Origin: Nevskia sp.
Lineage (GTDB): Bacteria > Pseudomonadota > Gammaproteobacteria > Nevskiales > Nevskiaceae
Length of the DNA: 64,000 nt
Reading direction: 5' to 3'
Assembly: GCA_023229645.1 (NCBI GenBank)
Contig: JALNYU010000005.1
Coordinates: 124,001 to 188,000 of the forward strand
In this document: in pieces, positions 16,900 through 25,059 of the stretch
How the letters are laid out: each line of letters begins with the position of its first letter
How positions within the stretch are numbered: position 1 is the stretch's first letter
Notes under the pieces: model-generated
The model's input: only the letters and a program-made list of their open reading frames with translations
Database searches by the model: none
What the model was told of the DNA's origin: nothing
Position numbers and translations under genes: made by a program

Positions 16900-17819
16900 C
16901 GCCCTTCGTCTTCCAGCTGCTTGCGCAGCACACCAAACTGCGCTTTTTCGGCTTTACCCGGCACTGGATAATCGAGCTTCAGGCTTTCCAAAGTCTGCAC
17001 GATGATGTCGGCAATCATTTGCCGCATATAAGATTTATCGTCCGCCGGGATCGCGTACCACGGCGCCCACGGGCGCGAGGTTTCATTCAATGCTTGCTCG
17101 TAGGCCGCCATGTACTCGGGCCAATGCGCGCGCTCGGCAACATCGGCGGTTTCGAATTTCCAGTTCTTCTCGGGCTCGTTTAGGCGCGCGAGGAAACGTT
17201 GCCGTTGTTCTTCTTTCGAGACGTTAAGCCAGAATTTCAGGATGACGGTGCCGTTGCGTGCGAGATGTTTTTCGTGATCACGAATTGATTCATAGCGCGC
17301 GGCCCAAAACCGTTCTGGATTATCGATCGGTGGTAGGCGCTGTGCGGCAAGGAATTCTGGGTGCACTTTGACCGCCAGCACTTCCTCGTAATAGCTGCGG
17401 TTAAAGACACCGATGTGACCGCGTTCCGGCAGCCTACAGGCGCTGCGCCAGAGAAAATCATGGTCGAGCTCGCCCTGGCTGGGGCGCTTGAACGCATGCA
17501 CGACACACCCGGCTGGATTGACGCCGGAGAGCACCGCGCGAATTGTCGAATCCTTGCCGGCGGCGTCCATCGCTTGAAATACCAGCAGAATGGCGTGGCT
17601 ATCGTGGGCGTAGAGGATGTGCTGCAGGCGGTCGAGTTTCTCGATGTGTTTCTGTAGCGCTGCTTCGTTGGCTTCGTCGTTCCGCGCTTTTTTTGGCGGC
17701 AGTGTCGGCGCTGACTTCACGCGAAAGCTACCGTCATCCGGGACTTCATATCTGCTTTTCGCCGTAACCGCCGACGGTTTGCTTGGTCTATCGGACTTCT
17801 TTTTTTCTGATTTGCTCAT
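16896..17819 (-). CDS. Polyphosphate kinase 2 family protein
   Basis: A 307-residue P-loop kinase of the PPK2 family, which transfers phosphate between inorganic polyphosphate and nucleotides. The start at 17819 shares its A with the TGA of the upstream HlyIII gene, so the two are coupled; this start also removes a basic leader that is only HlyIII out of frame. A charged N-terminal tail (residues 1-30) precedes the core. The Walker A is AMDAAGKDST with Lys89. Further PPK2 landmarks are FNRSYYEEVLAVKVHPE, the lid-side ILKFWLNVSKEEQRQRF and RPWAPWYAIPADDKSYMR. Preference for ADP, AMP or GDP cannot be told from the sequence. It is the last gene of the SPFH-NfeD-HlyIII-PPK2 run. Confidence 0.92.
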   Translation of the reverse strand: MSKSEKKKSDRPSKPSAVTAKSRYEVPDDGSFRVKSAPTLPPKKARNDEANEAALQKHIEKLDRLQHILYAHDSHAILLVFQAMDAAGKDSTIRAVLSGVNPAGCVVHAFKRPSQGELDHDFLWRSACRLPERGHIGVFNRSYYEEVLAVKVHPEFLAAQRLPPIDNPERFWAARYESIRDHEKHLARNGTVILKFWLNVSKEEQRQRFLARLNEPEKNWKFETADVAERAHWPEYMAAYEQALNETSRPWAPWYAIPADDKSYMRQMIADIIVQTLESLKLDYPVPGKAEKAQFGVLRKQLEDEGR

Positions 17820-18580
17820 CAGTGGCCCCCAATTTCGGCTGCGGCAGCGCCGGGTAGTACGTAGAGCAGAATGCAGAAGAAATGGCAGAAACTGCCGATT
17901 AGCACGAAGCCGTGCCAGATTGCGTGGTGATAGCGCATGCGCTGCCACGCGTAAAAGACGGTGCCGAGGGTGTAGGCAAGACCGCCAGCTAACAGGAGCC
18001 AAAGGCCGTCGTTATCGATCAAATGGATCAGCGGCTTGGCGGCAACCACGCCGCACCAGCCCATCAGCAGATAAACCCCGAGCGATAACACTTCAAAGCG
18101 ACCGGTGGTGAAGATTTTAAAAATAATGCCGACGGCGGCAAGGCTCCAGACAAACCACGTTAGCGGCGTGCCGTAGGCGGTGTGCTGCAGCGTGATCACC
18201 GTAAACGGCGTATAGGTGCCGGCGATCAACACATAGATCAAACAGTGATCGATAACGCGAAACACATGCTTGGTCCGCTGTAGTGGAATGCTATGGAATA
18301 ACGTGCTGGCCGCGTACATCAGAATTAGCGCCGCGCCAAAAATGCTGCTGGCGACGATATGACGGGTGTCCCCGTATAAGGCCGAACGCGCGACCATCAC
18401 GCAAAGGCCGACGATCGCCAATACCGCGCCGATGCCGTGGCTCAGACCGTGCGCAAGCTCTTCGCCGAATGTATAAAGATTGTGCTGCGCGTGCTTGACG
18501 ACGTATTTGGCGCGCTCGACGCCGGGGCTGACTTCGTCCGCAGCGATAAGGGGCCGCGGCGCTGAAGGATTATCGTTAAT
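17819..18580 (-). CDS. trhA: Hemolysin III / TrhA (PAQR-like) membrane protein with apparent ATT start
   Basis: A seven-helix membrane protein of the HlyIII/PAQR family. The first ATG/GTG/TTG in frame is a TTG at 18421, but starting there removes the conserved first helix. The frame upstream of it encodes YTFGEELAHGLSHGIGAVL, the hallmark N-terminus with its conserved Glu and His. No ATG, GTG or TTG exists between an in-frame TGA at 18620-18622 and that TTG. The best start is an ATT at 18578-18580 with GGAG seven bases upstream; it overlaps the nfeD stop. This gives 253 residues. Later family residues are STLFHSIPL, FRVIDHCLIYVLIAGTYTP and the C-terminal HAIWHGFVLIGSFCHF. Alternatives are a +1 frameshift from nfeD or a sequencing error. 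Known E. coli TrhA affects membrane lipid and energy homeostasis. Confidence 0.8.
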   Translation of the reverse strand: MNDNPSAPRPLIAADEVSPGVERAKYVVKHAQHNLYTFGEELAHGLSHGIGAVLAIVGLCVMVARSALYGDTRHIVASSIFGAALILMYAASTLFHSIPLQRTKHVFRVIDHCLIYVLIAGTYTPFTVITLQHTAYGTPLTWFVWSLAAVGIIFKIFTTGRFEVLSLGVYLLMGWCGVVAAKPLIHLIDNDGLWLLLAGGLAYTLGTVFYAWQRMRYHHAIWHGFVLIGSFCHFFCILLYVLPGAAAAEIGGH

Positions 18581-19025
18581 CGACTTTCTCCACGTGCAGT
18601 GTCGTGCCGTCGACCGCGATCACGCGGACGTGACAACCGCTCGGTAGCTCGGGCCCGGATACGCGCCAAACGGAATCTTCGAGCCGCGCCTGGCCGATGC
18701 CGTTGACGATGGCTTTATTCAGCGTCAGCACTCGGCCGATATAGCCGCGGCCGCGCTGATTCAAGCCCGTTTCTGGCTCGTTGCGGTTGAGCGGCCGGTA
18801 TTTGAACCAGAGCCCGACCGAAATCAACGACAACAAGGCGAACAGCACGACTTCGACCGCGAGGCTCAGCGTTGGTACCAGCCAGGCGAGGCCACCGGTT
18901 GCGATCGCGGCAAAACCGATCCACATGCAGAATGTGCCCGGCGTCAACACTTCCAGCGCCAGCAGTAAAAAGCCGAGCACCCACCAGTGCCAGAACAGGA
19001 AGCCGCCGTTTAGCAATGCGTCCAT
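18576..19025 (-). CDS. NfeD family membrane protein (short form)
   Basis: A 149-residue protein with two or three membrane helices in the first 70 residues (FLFWHWWVLGFLLLALEVL, then PTLSLAVEVVLFALLSLISV) and a C-terminal OB-fold domain (about 85-149) with IGRVLTLNKAIVNGIGQARL and the HVRVIAVDGTTLHVEKV end. This is the protease-less short NfeD that partners SPFH proteins. Its gene follows the SPFH gene by 16 bases, the classical arrangement. Its last bases contain the Shine-Dalgarno and the ATT start used for the next gene. Confidence 0.92.
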   Translation of the reverse strand: MDALLNGGFLFWHWWVLGFLLLALEVLTPGTFCMWIGFAAIATGGLAWLVPTLSLAVEVVLFALLSLISVGLWFKYRPLNRNEPETGLNQRGRGYIGRVLTLNKAIVNGIGQARLEDSVWRVSGPELPSGCHVRVIAVDGTTLHVEKVD

Positions 19026-19041
19026 AACCTGCCTCGTCCGC

Positions 19042-20004
19042 TCAAACCTTATTGATGCCTGCGGTGCTCTGCCCTGCCGCTTTTTTGGCTAGGTCGGCGA
19101 TGCCGCCGATTGCACCGATCACGCTGCTCGCCTCCAGCGGCATGAACACCAGCTTTTCGTTCGGGCTGGCGGCAAAAGCCTGCAGGGCTTCGATGTATTT
19201 GGTGGCGACAAAGTAGTTGATCGCTTGGATATCGCCCATCGCAATCGCCGCCGAAACCCGTGCCGTGGCCTTGGCTTCCGCTTCGGCCTGCCGCTCGCGC
19301 GCCTCGGCATCACGAAACGCGGCTTCTTTGCGCCCTTCGGCGTCGAGTATCGCCTGTTGTTTCATGCCTTCGGCAGACAGGATCTGCGCTTGCCGCGCAC
19401 CTTCGGCTTTTAGAATGGCCGATTGCCGCTGGCCTTCAGCTTCAAGAATCGACGCGCGCTTTTCACGTTCGGCCTTCATCTGTCGGCCCATGCTTTCAAC
19501 CAGCTGTGCTGGCGGGCGGATGTCTTTGATTTCGATACGCGTGACTTTCACGCCCCAGGGGTTGGTTGCTTGATCCACCACGCTGAGTAGCCGGGTGTTG
19601 ATGTGATCGCGCTGGCTTAGCAGTTCGTCTAAGTCCATCGAACCCATCACGGTGCGGAGGTTGGTCATCGTCAGATTCAGAATCGCGTATTCGAGGTTTT
19701 GCACCTCGTAGGCGGCGCGGGCGGCGTCCAACACTTGGTAGAACACCACACCATCAACGCCAACCATCGCGTTGTCTTTTGTGATCACTTCCTGGCTCGG
19801 CACGTCCAGCACTTGTTCCTGCATCGAGATGCGGCGGCTGACCCGATCAACGTACGGCACCAGCCAGTGCAGGCCGGGTTGGAACGTATCCCGGTATTTT
19901 CCGAAACGCTCGACGGTGTACTCCATGCCCTGCGGTACGGTTACGACGCCTTTATAAAGCGTCACCAGCACGAAGATGAGTACGGCGATAGCGAAATAGG
20001 GCAT
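19042..20004 (-). CDS. SPFH/Band 7 (stomatin-like, QmcA-type) protein
   Basis: A 320-residue membrane-anchored prohibitin-homology protein. One N-terminal helix (residues 2-18) is followed by the SPFH domain (VPQGMEYTVERFGKY, ISMQEQVLDVPSQEVITKDN). A long coiled coil (about 175-255) is built from repeated A-I-L-x-A-E-G units. The C-terminal tail carries YFVATKYIEALQAF, typical of QmcA/stomatin proteins. Such proteins form oligomeric cages that organise membrane patches, with NfeD as partner; here nfeD is the next gene. It heads the minus-strand operon; sufE lies 80 bases further upstream on the same strand. Confidence 0.94.
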   Translation of the reverse strand: MPYFAIAVLIFVLVTLYKGVVTVPQGMEYTVERFGKYRDTFQPGLHWLVPYVDRVSRRISMQEQVLDVPSQEVITKDNAMVGVDGVVFYQVLDAARAAYEVQNLEYAILNLTMTNLRTVMGSMDLDELLSQRDHINTRLLSVVDQATNPWGVKVTRIEIKDIRPPAQLVESMGRQMKAEREKRASILEAEGQRQSAILKAEGARQAQILSAEGMKQQAILDAEGRKEAAFRDAEARERQAEAEAKATARVSAAIAMGDIQAINYFVATKYIEALQAFAASPNEKLVFMPLEASSVIGAIGGIADLAKKAAGQSTAGINKV

Positions 20005-20084
20005 CGGTGCGGCTCCGTAAAAACAATGCCGGGATTCTACGCCGCCTACGGCATCGCCTTGATTGCGCTAGGGGATAACAGTGC

Positions 20085-20507
20085 CTAGGCCGGGCAGGCG
20101 TCCTTGGCCATCTGCTTGATGCGCTCAACCATCGCATAAAAGCCATTGCGGCGGTTCATGCTCAGGTGGCTTTCCAGACCCAATCGGGTAAAAGCGTCGT
20201 CGATGTCGGTATCCAACACTTCTCGCGGTGTGCGGTTATTGGTCAGTAACAAGATTAACGCAATCAAGCCTTTAACAATGTGCGCGTCGGAATCACCACG
20301 CAGTTGCAAGCGCGGCGGGTTGGTTTCACTGAGTTCGCCGGCCAGCCAGACTTGGCTCATGCAGCCGCGAACCTTATTGGCTTCGCTGTGTTCGGTGTCT
20401 GGCATGGCCGGAAGTTTGCGTCCGAGTTCGATCAAATGGCGGTAGCGTTCTTCCCAATCGCCGAGTAATTCGAAGGTCTCAATGAGTTCCTGCAGTGATT
20501 CGTTCAA
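20085..20507 (-). CDS. sufE: SufE family sulfur-acceptor protein
   Basis: A 140-residue protein that accepts persulfide sulfur from a SufS-type cysteine desulfurase and passes it to iron-sulfur assembly. The acceptor is Cys49 in NKVRGCMSQVWLAGEL. The rest follows the family: NDG-type core HIVKGLIALILLLTNNR and C-terminal LSMNRRNGFYAMVERIK. No sufS or csdA is adjacent. It is divergent from msrP; AGGAC lies upstream of the ATG. Confidence 0.93.
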   Translation of the reverse strand: MNESLQELIETFELLGDWEERYRHLIELGRKLPAMPDTEHSEANKVRGCMSQVWLAGELSETNPPRLQLRGDSDAHIVKGLIALILLLTNNRTPREVLDTDIDDAFTRLGLESHLSMNRRNGFYAMVERIKQMAKDACPA

Positions 20508-20543
20508 TGCTTGTCCTGATAACCGCGCAAATTTATGTTCGAA

Positions 20544-20555
20544 AGTTCCGGAACT
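20544..20555. promoter_or_regulatory. 12-bp perfect palindrome between sufE and msrP
   Basis: AGTTCCGGAACT reads the same on both strands. It lies 37 bases upstream of the sufE start and 97 bases upstream of msrP, in their 144-base shared promoter region. Its position suits an operator for one or both genes; no regulator can be named. Confidence 0.4.
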
Positions 20556-20651
20556 ATGTTAAGGCCTGCGCGCTCTGTACGCTGCAGCGTCCTGGGCTGA
20601 TACTCTTTACTAACCACTTTATTTCCGACGCCAAGCTGGAGCTTTAATTTC

Positions 20652-21656
20652 ATGCTGATTCGAGTCAAGCCGGACAACGCCATCCTACCTTCCGAGATCA
20701 CACCAGAATCGGTGTATCACGACCGTCGGCGTTTTCTGTCGCAAATGGGCATGGCAGCCGCTGGCTTGGTCGTTGCGGGTTGTGGCAAAGCTGAAGACCC
20801 AAAAAAACCCGCCGCGGCTGGTGCTGCCGCCGCAGTTGACGACGGCCCGCAGAAATCGGGTCTCGCCGAGTTGAACGTCGCGAAGAAGGTGGACTACGCG
20901 ATGGGCGAGAAAGCCTCAACCTTCGAAGACGTTAGCACCTACAACAATTTCTACGAATTCGGCACCGGTAAAGCCGAGCCCTCGCACTACGCGAAAACGC
21001 TGATTCCGCGGCCGTGGAAAGTCACAATCGACGGCGAATGCGATGCCCCCGGCACGTATGACGTCGACGATCTGATCAAAGCGCATATGTTGGAAGAGCG
21101 CATTTATCGGCACCGCTGTGTCGAAGCCTGGAGCATCGTTGTGCCGTGGGTCGGTATTCCGCTCGGCGAGTTGCTGAAGCAGTTCAAACCGAATTCGAAA
21201 GCCAAGTACGTCGTGTTTTACACGCTCGCCGACGACAAACAGATGCCGATGATCAAGCGTCAGGTGCTGCCGTATCCGTACCGCGAAGGTTTGCGTATCG
21301 ACGAAGCGATGCATCCGCTGGCGTTCATGACGGTTGGCCTTTATGGCCGCGTGCTGCCGAATCAGAACGGCGCGCCAATTCGTCTGACTGTGCCGTGGAA
21401 ATACGGCTTCAAGAGCGGCAAATCGATTGTCCGCATCAAGTTTGTTGAAACCCAGCCGGATACGACCTGGAATTATGTCGGCGCCAGCGAATATGGTTTC
21501 TACGCCAACGTGAATCCGGAAGTCGATCATCCGCGCTGGAGTCAAGCTAGCGAACGCCGCCTTGGCGAACTGTTCCGCCGACCGACGTTGCCGTTCAACG
21601 GCTACCCGGAAGTGGCTTCGTTGTATACCGGCATGGATCTACGCAAGAACTTCTGA
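20652..21656 (+). CDS. msrP: Protein-methionine-sulfoxide reductase catalytic subunit MsrP
   Basis: Periplasmic molybdenum-cofactor enzyme (YedY) that repairs oxidised methionine in envelope proteins, 334 residues. The twin-arginine motif is RRRFLS (25-30). The hydrophobic part runs into VVAGC (Cys44), a lipobox, then an Ala/Pro-rich linker, so this copy looks like a Tat-exported lipoprotein. E. coli MsrP is soluble. The molybdenum ligand is Cys156 in HRCVEAWSIVVPW. Other landmarks are PYREGLRIDEAMHPLAFM and the C-terminal NGYPEVASLYTGMDLRKNF (cited by core YTGMDL). The TGA overlaps the msrQ ATG by one base. Confidence 0.95.
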   Translation: MLIRVKPDNAILPSEITPESVYHDRRRFLSQMGMAAAGLVVAGCGKAEDPKKPAAAGAAAAVDDGPQKSGLAELNVAKKVDYAMGEKASTFEDVSTYNNFYEFGTGKAEPSHYAKTLIPRPWKVTIDGECDAPGTYDVDDLIKAHMLEERIYRHRCVEAWSIVVPWVGIPLGELLKQFKPNSKAKYVVFYTLADDKQMPMIKRQVLPYPYREGLRIDEAMHPLAFMTVGLYGRVLPNQNGAPIRLTVPWKYGFKSGKSIVRIKFVETQPDTTWNYVGASEYGFYANVNPEVDHPRWSQASERRLGELFRRPTLPFNGYPEVASLYTGMDLRKNF

Positions 21657-22288
21657 TGTCGCCCCAAGCCCGACTTTGGCTCTGGCGGCTCGCAGCCTGG
21701 GCCTTGGCGCTGACTCCGCTGGGGCTGCTCGGCCAGCGCTTCATGCAGGGGGATTTAACCGCGAATCCGATTGAGTTCATCGAGCATTACCTTGGTATTT
21801 GGAGTCTGCGCTTGCTGCTGGTGACGCTGGCGATGACGCCATTACGCCAGCTCACCGGCTGGGCGGAGCCGATCAAGCTGCGACGCACGCTCGGGCTTTG
21901 GGCATATGCCTATCTCTGCCTGCATTTCGCCGTGTATATCGTGTTCGATCTCAACATCCTCCAACCAGCGCACGCCGCGGCGCAGCTCGGCGAGGACTTG
22001 GTTAAGCGCACTTACATCACGCTGGGTTTTGTCGGCTGGCTGTTGTTGCTGCCGCTAGCGGTGACCTCAACCGACGGCTGGCAGCGCCGGCTCAAGCGCA
22101 ATTGGAAGAAGCTGCACCGCTTGGTTTACCCGGCGACGCTGCTCGGCGCGCTGCATTTCGTCTGGTTGGTGAAAAAAGATGTCAGCGAGCCGCTGCTGTA
22201 TTTGGCGGTGCTGATTGCTTTATTGGCCTTGCGTTGGCCGTGGCCACAGCTTAAGCGAGCTATACTCCGCCCCCACGCAACGACCTGA
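21656..22288 (+). CDS. msrQ: MsrQ, heme-binding membrane subunit of the MsrPQ system
   Basis: A 210-residue integral membrane protein (YedZ) of the ferric-reductase-like transmembrane family that passes quinone-pool electrons to MsrP. About six helices are visible. Likely heme-ligand His residues are in YAYLCLHFAVYIVFD (third helix), KKLHRLVYPATLLGALHFVWLV (two His, cited by core KKLHRLVYP) and IEHYLGIWSLRL. It is coupled to msrP by a 1-base overlap. No terminator is evident before rph. Confidence 0.94.
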   Translation: MSPQARLWLWRLAAWALALTPLGLLGQRFMQGDLTANPIEFIEHYLGIWSLRLLLVTLAMTPLRQLTGWAEPIKLRRTLGLWAYAYLCLHFAVYIVFDLNILQPAHAAAQLGEDLVKRTYITLGFVGWLLLLPLAVTSTDGWQRRLKRNWKKLHRLVYPATLLGALHFVWLVKKDVSEPLLYLAVLIALLALRWPWPQLKRAILRPHATT

Positions 22289-22386
22289 CCGCGCTCTATG
22301 GCGAGATTCCGCGCCGCTACGCCCCGCTGTATCGTCCTCAATACGCAGGTAATTTTGGTATCGATCACGCCATCGGGAGTAGGCCG

Positions 22387-23115
22387 ATGAGTCTCACCCG
22401 CGTCTCCGGCCGCAGCGCCGATCAGCTCCGCCCGATTACGATACAACGCCGCTTCACCAAGCACGCCGAAGGCTCGGTATTGATCGCGTTCGGCGACACC
22501 CAGGTGCTGTGCACCGCGAGCGTTGAAGAGCGTTCGCCAGCATGGAAGAAGGACGGCGGCTGGCTCACCGCCGAATACGGCATGCTGCCGCGCGCCACGC
22601 ATACGCGCGGAAAGCGCGAAGCGAGCCAAGGCAAACAGAGCGGCCGCACGCAAGAAATCCAGCGCTTGATCGGCCGCAGTCTGCGCGCGGTGCTCGATCT
22701 CGACGCAATCGCCGGGGTGACGATCACGCTCGATTGCGACGTGTTGCAGGCCGATGGCGGCACCCGCACTGCGAGCATTACCGGCGCCTATGTCGCGCTG
22801 GTCGATGCAGTCGCGGCGCTGCGCAAGCGGGGCAAGATCAAAACCAATCCGATTCACGGCCAAGTTGCGGCGGTGTCGGTCGGCATTTGCAGCGGCGTGC
22901 CGGTGCTGGATCTCGACTATGTTGAAGACTCCGGCTGCGAAACTGACATGAACGTCGTTATGAACGAAGCCGGCGGCTTTATCGAAGTGCAAGGCACGGC
23001 CGAAGGCCACGCTTTCCGCCGCAGCGAGCTCGACGAAATGCTGGCGTTGGCCGGAAAGGGTATCAGCGAGCTACTAGAAGCGCAGCGTCGCGCACTCGAT
23101 CAAGCCTTGGCGTAA
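22387..23115 (+). CDS. rph: Ribonuclease PH
   Basis: Phosphate-dependent 3'-5' exoribonuclease that trims tRNA 3' ends, 242 residues, full length. The family sequence runs from SGRSADQLRPITI through GWLTAEYGMLPRAT (active-site region) and CDVLQADGGTRTASITGAYV to the C-terminal EVQGTAEGHAFRR. GGGAG lies 9 bases before the ATG. It leads a rph-rdgB-hemW unit with an 8-base gap to rdgB. Confidence 0.97.
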   Translation: MSLTRVSGRSADQLRPITIQRRFTKHAEGSVLIAFGDTQVLCTASVEERSPAWKKDGGWLTAEYGMLPRATHTRGKREASQGKQSGRTQEIQRLIGRSLRAVLDLDAIAGVTITLDCDVLQADGGTRTASITGAYVALVDAVAALRKRGKIKTNPIHGQVAAVSVGICSGVPVLDLDYVEDSGCETDMNVVMNEAGGFIEVQGTAEGHAFRRSELDEMLALAGKGISELLEAQRRALDQALA

Positions 23116-23123
23116 AACGCGCT

Positions 23124-23714
23124 ATGAGCGATCTCGTTCTCGCCAGCCATAACGCCAAAAAGCTCAGTGAATTACAGGCGTTGCTCGCGCCGTTGGGCTG
23201 GCGGTTGCGGTCGGTTGCAGAGTTTGATCGCGAGGCGCCTGAAGAAACCGCATCGACGTTTGTCGAAAACGCGCTGCTGAAAGCGCGGCATGCAACCCGC
23301 GTTTCCGGCTTGCCGGCGCTGGCGGATGACTCGGGCTTCGAAGTCGATGCGCTGGCCGGCGCGCCCGGCGTCTATTCGGCGCGCTATGCCGGCGCGCAAG
23401 GCGACGATGCCGCCAATAACGATAAGCTGCTCGCTGCGCTGGCCGGCGTGCCAGAGGCCCGCCGCGGCGCCCGTTTCATCTGCGTGTTGGCGCTATTGCG
23501 CCACGTCAATGATCCGGTGCCGCTGTTGGCGCAAGGGGAATGGCGCGGTCGGATTCTGCACGCGCCGCGCGGGACGGAGGGTTTCGGCTATAACCCCGTG
23601 TTCCTCGATCCAGAATCGGGGCTGAGCGCGGCCGAGTTGTCGTCCGAACAAAAGAACGCGCGCAGCCACCGCGCTAAAGCGATGCAGCAGCTACTCGAAA
23701 AGCTTCGTGGCTGA
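23124..23714 (+). CDS. rdgB: XTP/dITP diphosphatase (RdgB/HAM1)
   Basis: Housecleaning enzyme that removes deaminated purine nucleotides (dITP, XTP) from the nucleotide pool, 196 residues. Landmarks are the N-terminal LASHNAKKLSELQALL, the catalytic DDSGFEVDALAGAPGVYSAR (68-87), GFGYNPVFLDPESG and the C-terminal SSEQKNARSHRAKAMQ. The end overlaps the GTG start of hemW by 8 bases, a common gammaproteobacterial arrangement. Confidence 0.96.
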   Translation: MSDLVLASHNAKKLSELQALLAPLGWRLRSVAEFDREAPEETASTFVENALLKARHATRVSGLPALADDSGFEVDALAGAPGVYSARYAGAQGDDAANNDKLLAALAGVPEARRGARFICVLALLRHVNDPVPLLAQGEWRGRILHAPRGTEGFGYNPVFLDPESGLSAAELSSEQKNARSHRAKAMQQLLEKLRG

Positions 23715-24846
23715 AATCCCGCTCAGTCTTTATCTGCATTTCCCGTGGTGTGTGCGCAAATGCCCGTATTGCGATTTCAATTCGCACGCGGCACAGGGCG
23801 AAATTCCCGAAGCCGCCTATATCGACGCCCTACTACGCGATCTCGACTTCGAGCTGCGCGAACCCGAAAGCCGGCCGTTAACCAGCATCTTCATGGGCGG
23901 CGGCACGCCGAGTTTATTTAGCGGTGCTGCGCTCGGGCGTTTATTGGAAGCGCTGGCGGCGCGGCTGAATTTTGCGCCAGATATCGAAATCACCTTGGAG
24001 GCCAATCCGGGCACGGTCGACGCTGGGAATTTTCGCGCGTATCGGGCGGCGGGCATTAATCGCCTATCGATCGGCGTGCAAAGCTTCGATCCCGGCCAGT
24101 TGCGGCGATTAGGTCGGATACACAGCCGCGACGATGCAGTAGACGCCGTCGCGATCGCGCGCGCGGCCGGTTTTGACAACATCAATCTCGATCTCATGTT
24201 TGCGTTGCCGCAGCAAACGCCGGCGGAGGCTGAAGCCGATCTACGCGCCGCACTGGCGCTGGCGCCTGAGCACCTGTCGTATTACCAACTGACGCTGGAG
24301 CCGAACACCGAATTCGCCGCGCGGCCACCCAAGCTCCCGGACGACGATAGCGCTTGGGCGATGCAACTCGCCGGCCAAGACCTGCTTGCAGCCCAAGGCT
24401 ATGTGCAATATGAGGTTTCGGCCTACGCGCAGGCTGGCTACCAAAGCCGCCACAACCGCAATTATTGGCAGTTCGGTGATTATCTCGGTCTCGGCGCTGG
24501 CGCCCACGGCAAGCGCAGCTTCGCCAACGGTATCGTCCGCCGCGCGCGCCACAAGCTGCCGCGAATCTATCTGGAACGAGCGGGTAATGCCTCGGTTCTG
24601 CAAGAAGTTCGGAGCGTTGGCAGCGTCGAGCTGCCGTTTGAATTCGCCATGAATGCGCTACGCTTGAACGAGGGATTCAGCCTCGATCAATTCGTCGAAC
24701 GGACACGGTTGCCGGCGTCTGCAATCGCCGCAACGGTGGCGCGTCTGCAGCAGCGCGGGCTGCTCGAATGCGGTGATGCGCAGGTCGTCGCGACCGCGCT
24801 CGGCCGCGCCCACTTGAATACACTGCTCGCCGAATTCCTTGAATAA
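23707..24846 (+). CDS. hemW: Radical SAM heme chaperone HemW
   Basis: A 379-residue radical SAM protein, formerly called oxygen-independent coproporphyrinogen oxidase-like; HemW is known as a heme chaperone. The [4Fe-4S] motif is CxxxCxxC at 15, 19 and 22 within HFPWCVRKCPYCDFNSH. The NSH after the motif distinguishes HemW from HemN. Further blocks are FMGGGTPSLFSGAALGRLL and NRLSIGVQSFDPGQLRRLGR. The start is a GTG at 23707 inside the end of rdgB; no later start preserves the family N-terminus. Confidence 0.95.
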   Translation: MAEIPLSLYLHFPWCVRKCPYCDFNSHAAQGEIPEAAYIDALLRDLDFELREPESRPLTSIFMGGGTPSLFSGAALGRLLEALAARLNFAPDIEITLEANPGTVDAGNFRAYRAAGINRLSIGVQSFDPGQLRRLGRIHSRDDAVDAVAIARAAGFDNINLDLMFALPQQTPAEAEADLRAALALAPEHLSYYQLTLEPNTEFAARPPKLPDDDSAWAMQLAGQDLLAAQGYVQYEVSAYAQAGYQSRHNRNYWQFGDYLGLGAGAHGKRSFANGIVRRARHKLPRIYLERAGNASVLQEVRSVGSVELPFEFAMNALRLNEGFSLDQFVERTRLPASAIAATVARLQQRGLLECGDAQVVATALGRAHLNTLLAEFLE

Positions 24847-24870
24847 CGCCGCACCGACACGAACCTCGTC

Positions 24871-25059
24871 ATGCTCGAAACCGCCGAAGTCACCTGCCCC
24901 GCGTGCTGGGAAACTATTGAGCTAACGCTCGATCTTAGCGCTGGGAATCAGATTTATAGCGAAGATTGCAGCGTTTGCTGCCGCCCGATGACGGTGCGGC
25001 TAACGGTATCGGACGACCTCGCCGAATTCGATGTTGAGGTTGAATCAGAGAGCGACTAA
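24871..25059 (+). CDS. CPXCG motif-containing cysteine-rich protein
   Basis: A 62-residue protein of a small family widespread in gammaproteobacteria. Cys9/Cys12 (TCPACWE) and Cys33/Cys36/Cys37 (DCSVCCRPM) can form one zinc ribbon. The C-terminus is very acidic (DDLAEFDVEVESESD). Function is unknown; a nucleic-acid or protein-binding zinc ribbon is plausible. It follows hemW by 24 bases. Confidence 0.85.
   Translation: MLETAEVTCPACWETIELTLDLSAGNQIYSEDCSVCCRPMTVRLTVSDDLAEFDVEVESESD

Noticed and set aside
20389..20420. A possible sigma-54 -24/-12 site in the sufE region
   Set aside because: TGGCAT and TTTGC are both present but the spacing is several bases too long and they lie inside a coding region.
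22126..23010. A 294-codon open frame antisense to msrQ and rph
   Set aside because: rph is full length and conserved over the same bases; the antisense frame has no supporting feature.
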